A stretch of DNA of 64,000 nt from assembly GCA_022800815.1 (NCBI GenBank), contig JAAWRC010000012.1, positions 1 through 64,000 of the forward strand, in the 5' to 3' direction. The DNA comes from Lachnospiraceae bacterium (GTDB lineage Bacteria; Bacillota; Clostridia; Lachnospirales; Lachnospiraceae). The notes beneath the pieces were generated by a model. The model was not told where the DNA came from. It searched no databases and saw nothing but the letters and a program-made list of their open reading frames with translations. Shown here one piece after another: positions 44,755 through 52,955 of this stretch. The position numbers were made by a program, and so were the translations under genes. The first letter of the stretch is position 1. Every line of letters begins with the position of its first letter.

Positions 44755-45903
44755 TTACTTTCCAAATAATTTTGCGGCTTCCTCCATGTTTTTGATGACG
44801 GGCACCTGGAAGGGACAGCGCTTCTCGCAGGCACCGCACTGCACGCATTCCGAGGCCGTATGGGGGAGGACGGCGTAATGTTCCCGGACGGTTTCAGGGA
44901 GCTCACCCTGTGCCCTGGCCAAGTTCAGGAACTTGGTGACGGAGGCCACGTCGATGCCCTTGGGACAGGGGGCGCAGTGGCCACAGTACATGCAGTGGCC
45001 CTTCCAGCTTATTTTGGGGAAGGAGGCAAAGGCTTCCGCATAGTCCTTCTCCTCGTCGGAGACGTCCTCGTAGGCCAGGCTGCCCTTCAGGTCCTCCAGA
45101 CTTCTGGCCCCGGACATGACGCAGGCCACGCCGGGGCGGCTCAGCGCATAGTGGAGGCATTGATAAGGAGTCAGGGCTTTCCCGGCCGGGGAGAGCTCCC
45201 CGCTCAACAGGTCGCCGCCGCCGAAGGCCTTCATGACCGTGATGCCCACGCCGAGGCGCTGGCAGGTCTCGTACAATTCTTGGCGGAGGGGTTCCATGTT
45301 GACCAGTGGCTTTTCGTAGCTCTTTTCATCCCACAGAAGCTCCAGATTCTCATTTGCCGGCTGCAAGTCGTAGCAGGGATTGATGCTGAAAAGGAGCACG
45401 TCGATCAGCCCCGTATGTATGGCCGCCAGGGAAGCCTCCGGGTTGTGGCTGGAGAGACCGATGGCCTTGATGGTCCCGGCTTTTTTTAATTCCAGGGCGT
45501 ATTCCATGACCGGACCGTTCTTGACGGATTCCCATTCAGACACGGAATCGACATAATGGATCATCCCGATATCCAGGTAATCCGTGCCGAGCCGCTTTAG
45601 CTGGTCCTCAAATCCTTCTTTTACTTCTGCGATATCGCGGGTGCGCTTGTACTGTCCATCCTTCCAGATGGTGCAGAGATGTCCTTCCAGGACAAATTTC
45701 TCCCGGCGCCCGGAAAGCGCCTTCCCAAGAGCGGAGCGCATGTCCGGGTTGGGCGAATAGAGGTCGATGCAGTTGGCGCCGGCCTCCTCCATCGCGTCGA
45801 TCAACTGCTTTACGGTTTCGTCGGACTTCTCCAGAAATCCCTCGCAGCCCATGCCGATCTCGCCGACCTCGATGCCGGTGCGGCCAAGTGTACGGTAGTT
45901 CAT
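44755..45903 (-). CDS. Aldo/keto reductase with two [4Fe-4S] ferredoxin motifs
   Basis: A 382-residue protein: an aldo/keto reductase barrel (MNYRTLGRTGIEVGEIGMGC, the catalytic Asp-Tyr region NCIDLYSPNPD, MIHYVD) and a C-terminal ferredoxin-like domain with CMYCGHCAPCPKG and CVQCGACEKRCPF, ligands for two clusters. The usual catalytic Tyr-containing motif is intact (DLYSP). Such fusions are common in anaerobes, where electrons may come from ferredoxin. Substrate unknown. The ATG at 45903 follows AAGGAGG. Confidence 0.9.
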   Translation of the reverse strand: MNYRTLGRTGIEVGEIGMGCEGFLEKSDETVKQLIDAMEEAGANCIDLYSPNPDMRSALGKALSGRREKFVLEGHLCTIWKDGQYKRTRDIAEVKEGFEDQLKRLGTDYLDIGMIHYVDSVSEWESVKNGPVMEYALELKKAGTIKAIGLSSHNPEASLAAIHTGLIDVLLFSINPCYDLQPANENLELLWDEKSYEKPLVNMEPLRQELYETCQRLGVGITVMKAFGGGDLLSGELSPAGKALTPYQCLHYALSRPGVACVMSGARSLEDLKGSLAYEDVSDEEKDYAEAFASFPKISWKGHCMYCGHCAPCPKGIDVASVTKFLNLARAQGELPETVREHYAVLPHTASECVQCGACEKRCPFQVPVIKNMEEAAKLFGK

Positions 45904-45941
45904 GGTGGGTACCTCCTTATGGATTAAAATATGGTGTTTAT

Positions 45942-46163
45942 TCACGAGTCTGCTTCATGTGCCTCATTTTCAATCTCCTGCACATCTGTTTTTTCAAAAT
46001 CATTTCCGGTCAGATGTTTTAAAGCGTGCAAAAAAGTCTTTTTTCTGTGCTCCGGCGACAGGGTTTCTTCGATAAATATGGTATAGCTGCCGTCCTCGTT
46101 GGCCACGACAGCTTCATTTACTTTTCCGGGGAGCGGAATCAGAAAGGTCTGGTAATCAATCAA
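45942..46163 (-). CDS. Small ImmA/IrrE-like protein with altered active site
   Basis: The 73-residue protein follows a phage-type repressor gene with an 8-nt overlap. Its sequence (DGSYTIFIEETLSPEHRKKT then FLHALKHLTGNDF) matches short ImmA/IrrE-like partners of XRE regulators. The expected HELxH is HALKH, so the catalytic Glu is Ala. It should bind metal weakly and not cleave. It may be an inactive partner or decaying. Confidence 0.65.
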   Translation of the reverse strand: MIDYQTFLIPLPGKVNEAVVANEDGSYTIFIEETLSPEHRKKTFLHALKHLTGNDFEKTDVQEIENEAHEADS

Positions 46164-46530
46164 TATCCCTTCTCTCCTTTCGTTTCAGAGCCAAAAGCAT
46201 GGTGTGGACGGCGGCCAGGTCCTCCGGTTCCGCATCCCTGGCGGCGTCGAACAAGATGCGAAGCTCCTTGTTTTCAAAAATATCCTGAGCGATGGAGGCT
46301 GTTTCGTCGTTGAGGTAATAGTTTGCGCCCTCTTCCGATTCCTTTCCATGCATCAGGTAATCAAATGGTACTCCGAAATAGTCCGCAATCTTCTGTATCT
46401 TATCAGATTTCGGAGTATATCTCCCAGCCTTCCAGTTGCTGACGGTCGCAGTGGTGATTCCCGTCTCTTTGCATACCCGATAGGGAGTCACGCCCTTCTG
46501 CTCGCACAATTGTTCAAAAATTTCATACAT
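46156..46530 (-). CDS. XRE-family phage-type repressor
   Basis: The 124-residue protein starts MYEIFEQLCEQKGVTPYRVC and has a classic Cro/CI helix-turn-helix (TPYRVCKETGITTATVSNWK, about 15-34) and DYFGVPFDYLM. The C-terminal half is helical (probably multimerising). It is divergent from the phage remnant at 46742, and the intergenic region has an operator-like array; it is most likely the repressor of the former prophage. Confidence 0.85.
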   Translation of the reverse strand: MYEIFEQLCEQKGVTPYRVCKETGITTATVSNWKAGRYTPKSDKIQKIADYFGVPFDYLMHGKESEEGANYYLNDETASIAQDIFENKELRILFDAARDAEPEDLAAVHTMLLALKRKERRDID

Positions 46531-46573
46531 GGCACACCCCTGCAATATAGCTTAGAAAAATAAGTTAAAAAAC

Positions 46574-46705
46574 TTGACTAACTTTGCAAATGATGCTATC
46601 ATAAGGACAATAGCTTTGAAAACAAAGCTAGATTTAAGTGAATGAATAAGATTTCCTTGATAGCTTCGTTATGGTTTGATTATATTTGAAATCTTAGCTA
46701 TTGTC
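46574..46705 (+). promoter_or_regulatory. Prophage control region: promoter with TAGCT-type operators
   Basis: A rightward promoter TTGACT (46574-46579), 17-bp spacer, TATCAT (46597-46602) is directly followed by GACAATAGCT (46606-46615), whose exact complement AGCTATTGTC lies at 46696-46705. Between them is a hairpin TAGCTTTG-AAAA-CAAAGCTA (46611-46630) and another TAGCTT (46661-46666). Spaced copies of one box next to a promoter suit repressor binding and looping. Confidence 0.6.
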
Positions 46706-46741
46706 AATGGTTTAGCAAAAAGAAAATGACAGGGGGAATTT

Positions 46742-47001
46742 ATGATGGAGAAAAAGAGATTGAGGGAAATGACTTGGGAGGATTACGGGATATCCAGACA
46801 TCGGTATGAAGAGCTCCGGGCGTTTTGTCTTCAATATGAGGAGAAGAGGCGAGAGATTGCAAAAAGCGAGACGGGTTTTCATTATCGTAAGGCAGTCAGT
46901 CGGACAGGGACGGAGGATCCGGCGAAGCGGGCGGCGCTTCGGAGGCGGAGGCCATTGCTTACATTGACAAAAAGCTGGCACCCGTCCAGCCCGGGGCCTG
47001 A
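46742..47001 (+). pseudogene. Broken phage gene at the start of the prophage remnant
   Basis: From ATG 46742 (site AGGGGGAA) the first about 55 residues (LREMTWEDYGISRHRYEELR, AFCLQYEEKRREIAKS) look like a small phage protein that I recall from clostridial prophages. After about 46900 a different frame looks coding instead (ASEAEAIAYIDKKLAPVQPG to a stop at 46999), pointing to a deletion or frameshift. Confidence 0.55.
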
Positions 47002-47121
47002 GGTCTGGCGGCGGCCGGCCGGATGCGGGAGTCACCGTGTCCGGCCGGATTGCGGTGAAAGCTGGGAAACTGAAAAAGGCCTCCTTTCGGAAATGTCCCG
47101 GAAGGGGAGAAAGGATGAGAG

Positions 47122-47511
47122 ATGTTTGCAAAGACGGTATCGGTAACGTACGGAGGAAAGGAATATTTTCTGGCCTACAATGCCTGGGCCATGTTTCAGA
47201 TTCAGGATTTATCTCCGGACAAGGGGGTGATGGAGGTTCTGGCGGCCCAGGGAGGCGAGGGCTTTTCCCTGTTTTGCAAGGCGGCGGAGCTCATGTAGGA
47301 GGCAGCGGAGGGCATCTGCAGATACGAGGGCGGAGAAGCGGGGGAGCCGTTGAAAAGCGAGCGGATTGCGAACGTGGCAAGGCCCGTGGACGTTCTGGAG
47401 CTCAGACGGGCCATGCTGGAGGCGGTCGCCCACGGATACGGGCGGGAAATGAGAGAGGAAGAGGAATTTTGGGAACAGGGTCGGGTGAGGGAAAGAAGGG
47501 TGATGAAATAG
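47122..47511 (+). pseudogene. Phage tail-assembly-chaperone-like gene with internal amber codon
   Basis: The frame starts MFAKTVSVTYGGKEYFLAYN AWAM at 47122 behind AAGGATGAGAG and continues to a stop at 47509, 129 codons, but codon 59 (47296-47298) is TAG where CAG would give LMQEAAEGICRY. Everything else in the frame reads as coding. Position before a tape-measure gene suits a tail assembly chaperone; the assignment is by context and general appearance. Confidence 0.6.
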
Positions 47512-47519
47512 CAGAAGAA

Positions 47520-48584
47520 GTGAGAGTGAGCATTGTCCTGGAGGGGGAAGAAGAATACAACCGAAAGATAGAAAGCATCAACAGGGCATGCCGCCTGTGG
47601 GAGAGCAATCTGGAAAAGGTGAAAAGCGCCCAGAACCGGCAGAAAGAGTCGGCGGAGACCCTGGGAGAAAGACTTGGCGCTCTCGGGCAGGTGCAGGGGA
47701 AGCTGAATGAGAAGCTGGCGGTCACGAATCAGGTGTATGAGAGTGCGAAAGGCCGACAGGAGGCATATGGGGAAGCGGTTGCCAGACTCAGGGAGAAGCA
47801 GGAGGAGGCGGAGGAGAGCCGGAGGGCCCTGGGGAACTCGAAGATTCAGGCGGGGACGGAAGAAATCGCAGACGCTCTGATGAAGTGTGCGGAGGTCTCT
47901 GCGGAATCTGAAACCTCCATGGCGAAGATCGAGGCGGTGGTCGGGACGACGGCGGCTCCGATGGAACAGATAAAAGATCAGATCCTCCAGGTATCCACGG
48001 AGCTTGGCATGGGCGCTTCCCAGGTGGCGGAATCGGCTTACGGCGCAATCTCGGCGGGGATCGATACGGCGAAATCGGTGGAATTCGTAGAACAGGCATC
48101 GAAGCTGGCCGCAGGCGGCTTTATGGACAATGCTGCGGCCATGGACATCCTTTCCACGGCGGTGGACGCCTACAATCTGGAGATCAACAACACGAGCCGG
48201 GTTTTCATATTCGACAGCCGGGACGGAACATATTCGGAAGACCATGAAATTTTCCAGGGAAAGATTACCGGGATTGAGACGGACTTTCAGAATGGGCAGA
48301 GGATCGAATGTGCGGGGGCATTTTCGTATTTGGAACACAGCATACAGAGACCGTCGGAGCATCAGAATAAACCGGTTTCTCAGTTTGTCGCATTTCTTCT
48401 GGGGGAACATATAAAAGAAAAAAGTGCCAATGAATACTTGACACATACCACTTGGTCACTTGCGTTTATTTCGATAACGGAATATAATAAAATAAGGAGT
48501 GGGTGCGTGATAAACGGGAATGGAAAGAGGATGAGCGCACAGACCACGAGCCTGCGAATAACATGGAAGCCTGCAATGAGATAG
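47520..48584 (+). pseudogene. Tape-measure protein front fused to a later tail protein
   Basis: From about GTG 47520 the first 220 residues are tape-measure-like: a long coiled coil (about 10-110) and then the PhageMin_Tail region (SMAKIEAVVGTTAAPMEQIK, GMGASQVAESAYGAISAGID). At about 48180 the sequence changes abruptly to SRVFIFDSRDGTYSEDHEIF and ECAGAFSYLEHSIQRP, which resembles a tail endopeptidase/Gp37-like protein normally encoded several genes later. So a multi-kilobase deletion joined the two in frame. The frame then runs into non-phage DNA and stops at 48584. Confidence 0.7.
48460..48488 (+). promoter_or_regulatory. Promoter of the tRNA-editing genes
   Basis: TTGCGT (48460-48465), 17-bp spacer, TATAAT (48483-48488), upstream of the broken editing gene and ybaK. 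Confidence 0.7.
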
Positions 48585-48819
48585 ACGCCGTGCTCGGGGT
48601 GTTGAAGAATTTGTTCCTCTGCAACAGGCAGAAAACGGACTATTATCTGCTCATGATGCCGGGGGACAAGACGAGGACGTACTGGAGGGGGAGTATCTGG
48701 GATGCCATCCATGTGTATGCACATCCAGCCTGAAGATGAGAACGAGGGATGTCATTGAGAAATTTCTTCCTGCGACGGGCCACGGATATGAGACAGTGCG
48801 TCTGACAGGAGAGGATTGA
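48503..48819 (+). pseudogene. PrdX/ProX-type prolyl-tRNA editing protein, broken
   Basis: From GTG 48503 (site AAGGAG) the product keeps pieces of the editing domain in order: MRDKREWKEDER, then DHEPANNMEACNEIDAVLG, then NLFLCNRQKTDYYLLMMPGD. After about 48670 a different frame supplies the C-terminal part (EGEYLGCHPCVCTSSLKMRT to ETVRLTGED, stop 48817). Several blocks of the usual about 160-residue protein are missing, including the stretch after PGDK. Intact relatives remove wrongly attached Ala from tRNA-Pro. The functional YbaK-type gene follows 4 nt later. Confidence 0.7.
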
Positions 48820-48823
48820 TCGT

Positions 48824-49312
48824 ATGTCAAAAAACAACGAAAAAACAAACGTCATGCGTGTTTTGGATGGGAAGAAGATCCGGTATGCGGCGCATGCCTA
48901 TGAGCCCGATGCCGCCATGAGCGGCGAAGAGATAGCGCTGCTGCTGAAAGAGAATGCCGATCAGGTTTTCAAGACGCTCGTCACGCAGGGAAAGTCCGGC
49001 CGGTATTATGTGTTCGTGGTTCCCGTGAAAGCAGAACTGGATTTGAAAAAGGCGGCAAAGGCGGCAGGAGAGAAAGCCATCCGCATGATCAAACAGAAGG
49101 AGCTCTTGCCGCTCACCGGGTATGTGCATGGCGGCTGTTCCCCGATCGGGATGAAGAAGCAGTTCCCGATTTTCCTTCACGAGACGGCAAGGCGGTACGA
49201 CAGGGTGTTCGTGAGTGCGGGAAAGGTGGGATTTCAGATCGAATTATCGCCGCAGGATCTGGCATCCGTCACGGGCTGTGGTTTTGCCGACATAACAGAG
49301 ACGGGCTTATGA
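48824..49312 (+). CDS. ybaK: Cys-tRNA(Pro)/Cys-tRNA(Cys) deacylase, YbaK/EbsC type
   Basis: An intact 162-residue YbaK: KTNVMRVLDGKKIRYAAHAY, QVFKTLVTQGKSGRYYVFVV, the conserved Lys-rich KKAAKAAGEKAIRMIKQKEL and the substrate loop GYVHGGCSPIGMKKQFP. It hydrolyses Cys wrongly attached to tRNA-Pro. The ATG lies 4 nt after the broken editing gene, so the two were one operon of prolyl-tRNA quality control. Confidence 0.94.
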   Translation: MSKNNEKTNVMRVLDGKKIRYAAHAYEPDAAMSGEEIALLLKENADQVFKTLVTQGKSGRYYVFVVPVKAELDLKKAAKAAGEKAIRMIKQKELLPLTGYVHGGCSPIGMKKQFPIFLHETARRYDRVFVSAGKVGFQIELSPQDLASVTGCGFADITETGL

Positions 49313-49391
49313 TCAAGGCCGTCAGGGGAGACATTACAAAGTTGCAGTTTACAAGGAAGAGATCGAAAAGCCGTATGAGGCGCAGTGGGAA

Positions 49392-49913
49392 ATGGATATG
49401 AGACTGTTTATAGCGATAAATTTCGACGGGGAGGCCTTAGACGACCTGGTCAGACTGCAGACGGAACTCAGGGACTGCGGGGCAGAGGGGAATTTTACAA
49501 GGCCGGAGAACCTGCATCTTACACTTGCCTTTATCGGAGAGTATGGCAATCCGGATGACGTCCTTGACGTGATGGAAACCGTGCCGTTTAGGCCGATCCC
49601 TTTGAAAGTTGAAGGTCTGTGGTATTTCCGGGATATGTATTTTGCAAGGATGGGGCATGTTCCGGAATTGGAAAGTTATGTGAGAAGACTGCGGAGGGCT
49701 TTGTCGGAGAATGGCATCCCCTTTGACAGGAAGAGGTTTTCGCCGCATATCACCCTGATACGGAAGGTGTCTTTCAAAGACGGGGTCCCAGGGGAAGTTC
49801 CGGAGCATGTCAACGCGAGGGAAACCGTGGCGAAGGCGGTATCACTTATGCATTCGGAACGAGGGAAGAGAGGGATGATCTACACAGAAATCGGGAGTAT
49901 TGATGGCGGCTGA
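49392..49913 (+). CDS. thpR: RNA 2',3'-cyclic phosphodiesterase (ThpR/LigT)
   Basis: A 173-residue member of the 2H family with both catalytic motifs: HLTLAFIGE (about residue 42) and HITLIRKV (about 119), plus the N-terminal MRLFIAINFD strand. It opens 2',3'-cyclic phosphates on RNA. Starts at 49392 and 49398 are both possible. Just upstream the same frame stays open (YKVAVYKEEIEKPYEAQWE) with no start, perhaps the trace of another gene. Confidence 0.9.
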   Translation: MDMRLFIAINFDGEALDDLVRLQTELRDCGAEGNFTRPENLHLTLAFIGEYGNPDDVLDVMETVPFRPIPLKVEGLWYFRDMYFARMGHVPELESYVRRLRRALSENGIPFDRKRFSPHITLIRKVSFKDGVPGEVPEHVNARETVAKAVSLMHSERGKRGMIYTEIGSIDGG

Positions 49914-49994
49914 AAATATTGGGGCATTCCCAAAAACGGCATCCGGATCACAGGCTCACACACGGCCGCCCAGGCGGACCTGGTGTGGAACACG
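49914..49994 (+). other. Short coding-like remnant
   Basis: One frame reads GIPKNGIRITGSHTAAQADL then VWNTESG. It looks protein-like but has no start or recognisable family, and runs into a hairpin. Probably debris. Confidence 0.25.
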
Positions 49995-50021
49995 GAAAGC
50001 GGCCCGAAATGGGCCGCTTTC
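49995..50021. terminator. Hairpin, probable thpR terminator
   Basis: Perfect 11-bp stem GAAAGCGGCCC (49995-50005)/GGGCCGCTTTC (50011-50021), loop GAAAT. T tract weak. Confidence 0.6.
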
Positions 50022-50043
50022 ATAATTCAATCATCGCCTTGTC

Positions 50044-50105
50044 AAAGACCCTGTATTTACGGAACCGTTTATCAGTTCCCGTAAATACAGGGTCTTTTGT
50101 TTTCT
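50044..50105. terminator. Terminator beside tRNA-Val
   Basis: A 17-bp stem (AAAGACCCTGTATTTAC 50044-50060, complement 50080-50096), with further pairing inside, is followed rightward by TTTTGTTTT. On the minus strand it lies immediately downstream of the tRNA gene and may also end that transcript. Confidence 0.8.
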
Positions 50106-50177
50106 GGAGACAACAGGGCTCGAACCTGCGACCTTCTACACGTCAAGCAGACGCTCTCCCAGCTGAGCTATGTCTCC
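50105..50177 (-). tRNA. tRNA-Val (anticodon GAC)
   Basis: The minus strand forms a full cloverleaf: acceptor GGAGACA (50177-50171) with TGTCTCC (50112-50106), D arm GCTC AGCTGGG AGAGC, anticodon stem TCTGC/GTAGA with loop TTGACGT (anticodon GAC, reading GUC/GUU), T arm GCAGG TTCGAGC CCTGT and discriminator A. The 3' CCA is not encoded. It reads GUY valine codons. Confidence 0.95.
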
Positions 50178-50309
50178 GCTACAAAAAACAGTATAACGGA
50201 AAGCGGGGAAAAATGCAAGCGAAACTTTCGGGATTTTAAAAGAAAACTTCCCGCATGTTTGGGATGCGGGAAGTCTTGACAGTTTATGAAGTTTTATACA
50301 ACGGATTTT

Positions 50310-52892
50310 TTAGCAGGTGGCTCCGCCTTTCATGTGTTTCTGGGCGGCGATATTCTCGGCCTTTCGCTCTAAAAGATCGTTGGCGAGGAGCTGTTCCTGC
50401 ACGTTTTCAAAGCCGAGGCGCTCCACCGTGTCGGCGAACCGCTCGCCGGTGATCCCCTGTTCGCGGAAGAGGAGGATAGCCTTCTCCACCACGGCCAGGA
50501 CCTCGTCCTTGTCGGTGAAGATCCTGTCCAGGAAGCGGCCCTGGGCCGTCTTTTTACCCCAGCGTCCGCCGATGTAGATCCGGTAGCCGTCGGTGTAGTC
50601 CTCGAAGGCGCCGAAAGGACAGAAGCCATGGCAGCGTCCGCAGTGGTTGCAGGCGTTCTCGTCGATGGTGATCTTTCCGTCCACCAGTTTCGCCACGTGG
50701 ATGGGACAGTTCTTCTCCACCTGGCAGTTCTTGCAGCTTCTGCATTTCTCCAGGTTGACGAGGGGCACCCGCTGGCCGATTATGCCTAAGTCGTTGAGGT
50801 CGGGCTTCACGCAGTTGTTGGGACAGCCGCCCACGGCGATCTTGAACTTGTGGGGCAGCTTCACGTCCGCATAGCCGTGGAAGAACCGCTCGTGGATCTC
50901 CTCCGACAGGGCGAAGGTGTCGATCAGGCCGTATTGGCAGGTGGTTCCCTTGCAGGAGACCACGGGCCGCACCTTGGAACCGGTCCCGCCGGTCTCTAAG
51001 CCCCGCTCCATCAGGTATTCCCGGAGGGGCTCGATGTTGTCGAAGGGAACGCCCTGGATCTCCATGGTCAGGCGGGAGGTCATGGTCACCTCGCCGTTTC
51101 CGAACAGTTCGGCTGCGTCGGCGATGGTCCTCGCCTCCTCGCCGGTGATCTTTCCGTTGCGGGTGATCACCCGGCCGTTGAACTTATCCGGCGTCCGCTT
51201 GTCCTTCAAGAAGCCGAGGGCCTTGACTCTGGTCTCCTCCGCCTTGGGGACGGCGGTTCCGGCAGTCTTTACCTTCACGTCGTTGAAGGAAAGGCCGCCC
51301 TCCAGCACCGCCGTGTTCGTATAGCCGAAATGACGCAGGCGGTTCTGCAGGAAATAGCCCCGTTTGCCCTTGGCGCAGACTAAGAGCAGCTTTTCATCCC
51401 TGCCGATGCCCTCCAGGGGTCCGTCCACCTCGGCCAGCTTGACGTACTGTGCCCCGGTGACGGAAGGGACGAGGGCGGTATCCAGCACCCGGTAATCCTT
51501 CGCCTCCCCGGCGGCGTACTGGGCGGGAGTCATGCTCACGAGGTCGCCGTTTAATTTGTTGAGCAGCACGTAAACCGCCTGGACAAAGGGATGGATGGCC
51601 GTGGAGAAGGGCGGCGCATAGGCGAAATCCGCATTCTCGAAGTCCTCCAGCCTGGCGCCCATGGTGAGACCCATGACGGCGATGTCCACCATCTTGTCCA
51701 CGGCGCCGGGGCCGAAGACCTGCAGGCCGAGAAGCTTATGGCTCTCTCTGTCGGCGACCAGCTTGGTGGCGAAGAAGGAGGCGTCCGGATAGTAGTGGGC
51801 CTTGTCGTCGGTCACCATGAGGGCCGTCTCGACCTCGTATCCGGCGGCCCTGGCCTGGGCTTCCGTCAGTCCCGTGCGGCCGCAGTTAAGGCCGGGCAGC
51901 CTGATGACGCCCGTGCCGAGGACGCCGGGGTGGGAATGGTCCTTTCCGGCGAGGACCTGTGCCAGGGTGCGGCCCTCCAGATTGGCGGAGGAGCCCATGG
52001 GGGACCACTGGGGAGCCCCGGTGATCCGGTTCACGACCTGCACGCAGTCTCCGGCGGCGTAGACATCCGGCAGGCTGGTCTTCATGGTCCCATCCACGAC
52101 GATGGTGCCCCGGTTCATCTCGATGCCGCTTCCCTCGAGAAACTCCGTATTGGGGCGGATGCCGGCGGCCATAACCACCACGCCGCAGGAGAAGAGCCCG
52201 GCGCTTGTCCTAATGCCCGTGACATGGTCCTCCCCGATGATCTCCTCGCCCTTCACGCTGGTGATCACCCGGATCCCCTGCTTTAGCAGATGCTTTTTCC
52301 CGTAGGAGGCCATCTCCTCGTCCAGGATGTTGGGGAGGATCTGGGGTGCGAAGTCCACCACCGTGACGGCGACGCCCTTCTGCTTCAGGTTCTCCGCAAT
52401 CTCCAGGCCGATAAAGCCGGCTCCCACCACGACCGCCTTTTTGACGGCCTTTTCTTCTATATAGGAGCGCAGGGCGATGGCGTCGTCCGGGGTGCGCATG
52501 GTGAACACGCCGGGCAGCCCGATTCCCGGGAGGGGAGGCACGGACGGGGAAGCCCCGGTGGCGATGACCAGCTTGTCATAGGAATAGACCTCCGAAGCCC
52601 CGGTCTTGAGGTCTTTCACGTCCACCGTTTTTTCTCCGGCATGGATGCCGACGGCTTCCTTCTCCGTCAGGACCGTGACGCCCGTGAGGCCAGAATATTT
52701 GGCGGGAGTATTGACGATCAGCTCGTCCCGCTCCTCGATGAGCCCGCCCACGTAGTAGGGGAGTCCGCATCCGGCGTAGGAGATGTCGGAGCCTTTGGTG
52801 ATGACGGTGACCTTGGCGTCCCTGCATTCCCGTTTCAGCTTGGCAGCCGTTTTTGTTCCGGCGGCGACGCCGCCGATGATCAGTACGTTCAT
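50310..52892 (-). CDS. FAD-dependent reductase-rhodanese-sulfite reductase-like-ferredoxin fusion
   Basis: An 860-residue multidomain protein. (1) Residues 1-440: CoA-disulfide-reductase-like flavoprotein with FAD loop IGGVAAGTKTA, active Cys42 in SYAGCGLPY, second nucleotide loop VVGAGFIGLEIAENL and AAGDCVQV. (2) About 465-560: rhodanese-like domain with the active loop starting at Cys506 (VCAKGKRGY). (3) About 570-710: nitrite/sulfite-reductase-like half with SCKGTTCQYG and GGCPNNCVKPDLND, ligands for a [4Fe-4S]-sirohaem-type centre. (4) About 715-775: two [4Fe-4S] motifs, CRSCKNCQVEKNCPI and CNHCGRCHGFCPF. NAD(P)H-driven reduction of sulfite, polysulfide or a related sulfur compound is the likely role but is inferred. 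It is monocistronic with ATG behind AGGAGG. Confidence 0.85.
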   Translation of the reverse strand: MNVLIIGGVAAGTKTAAKLKRECRDAKVTVITKGSDISYAGCGLPYYVGGLIEERDELIVNTPAKYSGLTGVTVLTEKEAVGIHAGEKTVDVKDLKTGASEVYSYDKLVIATGASPSVPPLPGIGLPGVFTMRTPDDAIALRSYIEEKAVKKAVVVGAGFIGLEIAENLKQKGVAVTVVDFAPQILPNILDEEMASYGKKHLLKQGIRVITSVKGEEIIGEDHVTGIRTSAGLFSCGVVVMAAGIRPNTEFLEGSGIEMNRGTIVVDGTMKTSLPDVYAAGDCVQVVNRITGAPQWSPMGSSANLEGRTLAQVLAGKDHSHPGVLGTGVIRLPGLNCGRTGLTEAQARAAGYEVETALMVTDDKAHYYPDASFFATKLVADRESHKLLGLQVFGPGAVDKMVDIAVMGLTMGARLEDFENADFAYAPPFSTAIHPFVQAVYVLLNKLNGDLVSMTPAQYAAGEAKDYRVLDTALVPSVTGAQYVKLAEVDGPLEGIGRDEKLLLVCAKGKRGYFLQNRLRHFGYTNTAVLEGGLSFNDVKVKTAGTAVPKAEETRVKALGFLKDKRTPDKFNGRVITRNGKITGEEARTIADAAELFGNGEVTMTSRLTMEIQGVPFDNIEPLREYLMERGLETGGTGSKVRPVVSCKGTTCQYGLIDTFALSEEIHERFFHGYADVKLPHKFKIAVGGCPNNCVKPDLNDLGIIGQRVPLVNLEKCRSCKNCQVEKNCPIHVAKLVDGKITIDENACNHCGRCHGFCPFGAFEDYTDGYRIYIGGRWGKKTAQGRFLDRIFTDKDEVLAVVEKAILLFREQGITGERFADTVERLGFENVQEQLLANDLLERKAENIAAQKHMKGGATC

Positions 52893-52955
52893 ACAAACCC
52901 TCCTTGTACAAATTGTTCTGGAGATATTATAGCATACGGGGGTATGCTGGAAAAA

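Larger units (their letters stand above)
46742..48455 (+). mobile_element. Decayed prophage remnant (tail-gene fragments)
   Basis: Under one phage-type repressor and promoter lie four joined fragments: an early small phage gene, a tail-chaperone-like gene with a nonsense codon, the front of a tape-measure gene, and a piece of a later tail gene. No integrase, terminase, capsid or lysis gene remains. The right edge is placed before the promoter at 48460, which belongs to a bacterial tRNA-editing gene. No attachment-site repeats were identified. Confidence 0.75.

Noticed and set aside
41163..44848. Several long leftward frames opposite thrC and the deacetylase gene
   Set aside because: No domain features; the sense genes are unambiguous.
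47037..47515. Upstream extension of the tape-measure frame
   Set aside because: The open frame continues upstream, but there the coding signal is in another frame (MFAKTVSVTYGG from 47122), so the extension is not used.
50105..50177. tRNA-Val as the attachment site of the prophage remnant
   Set aside because: The remnant ends about 1.6 kb away with bacterial genes in between, and no copy of a tRNA 3' end was found at its left edge.
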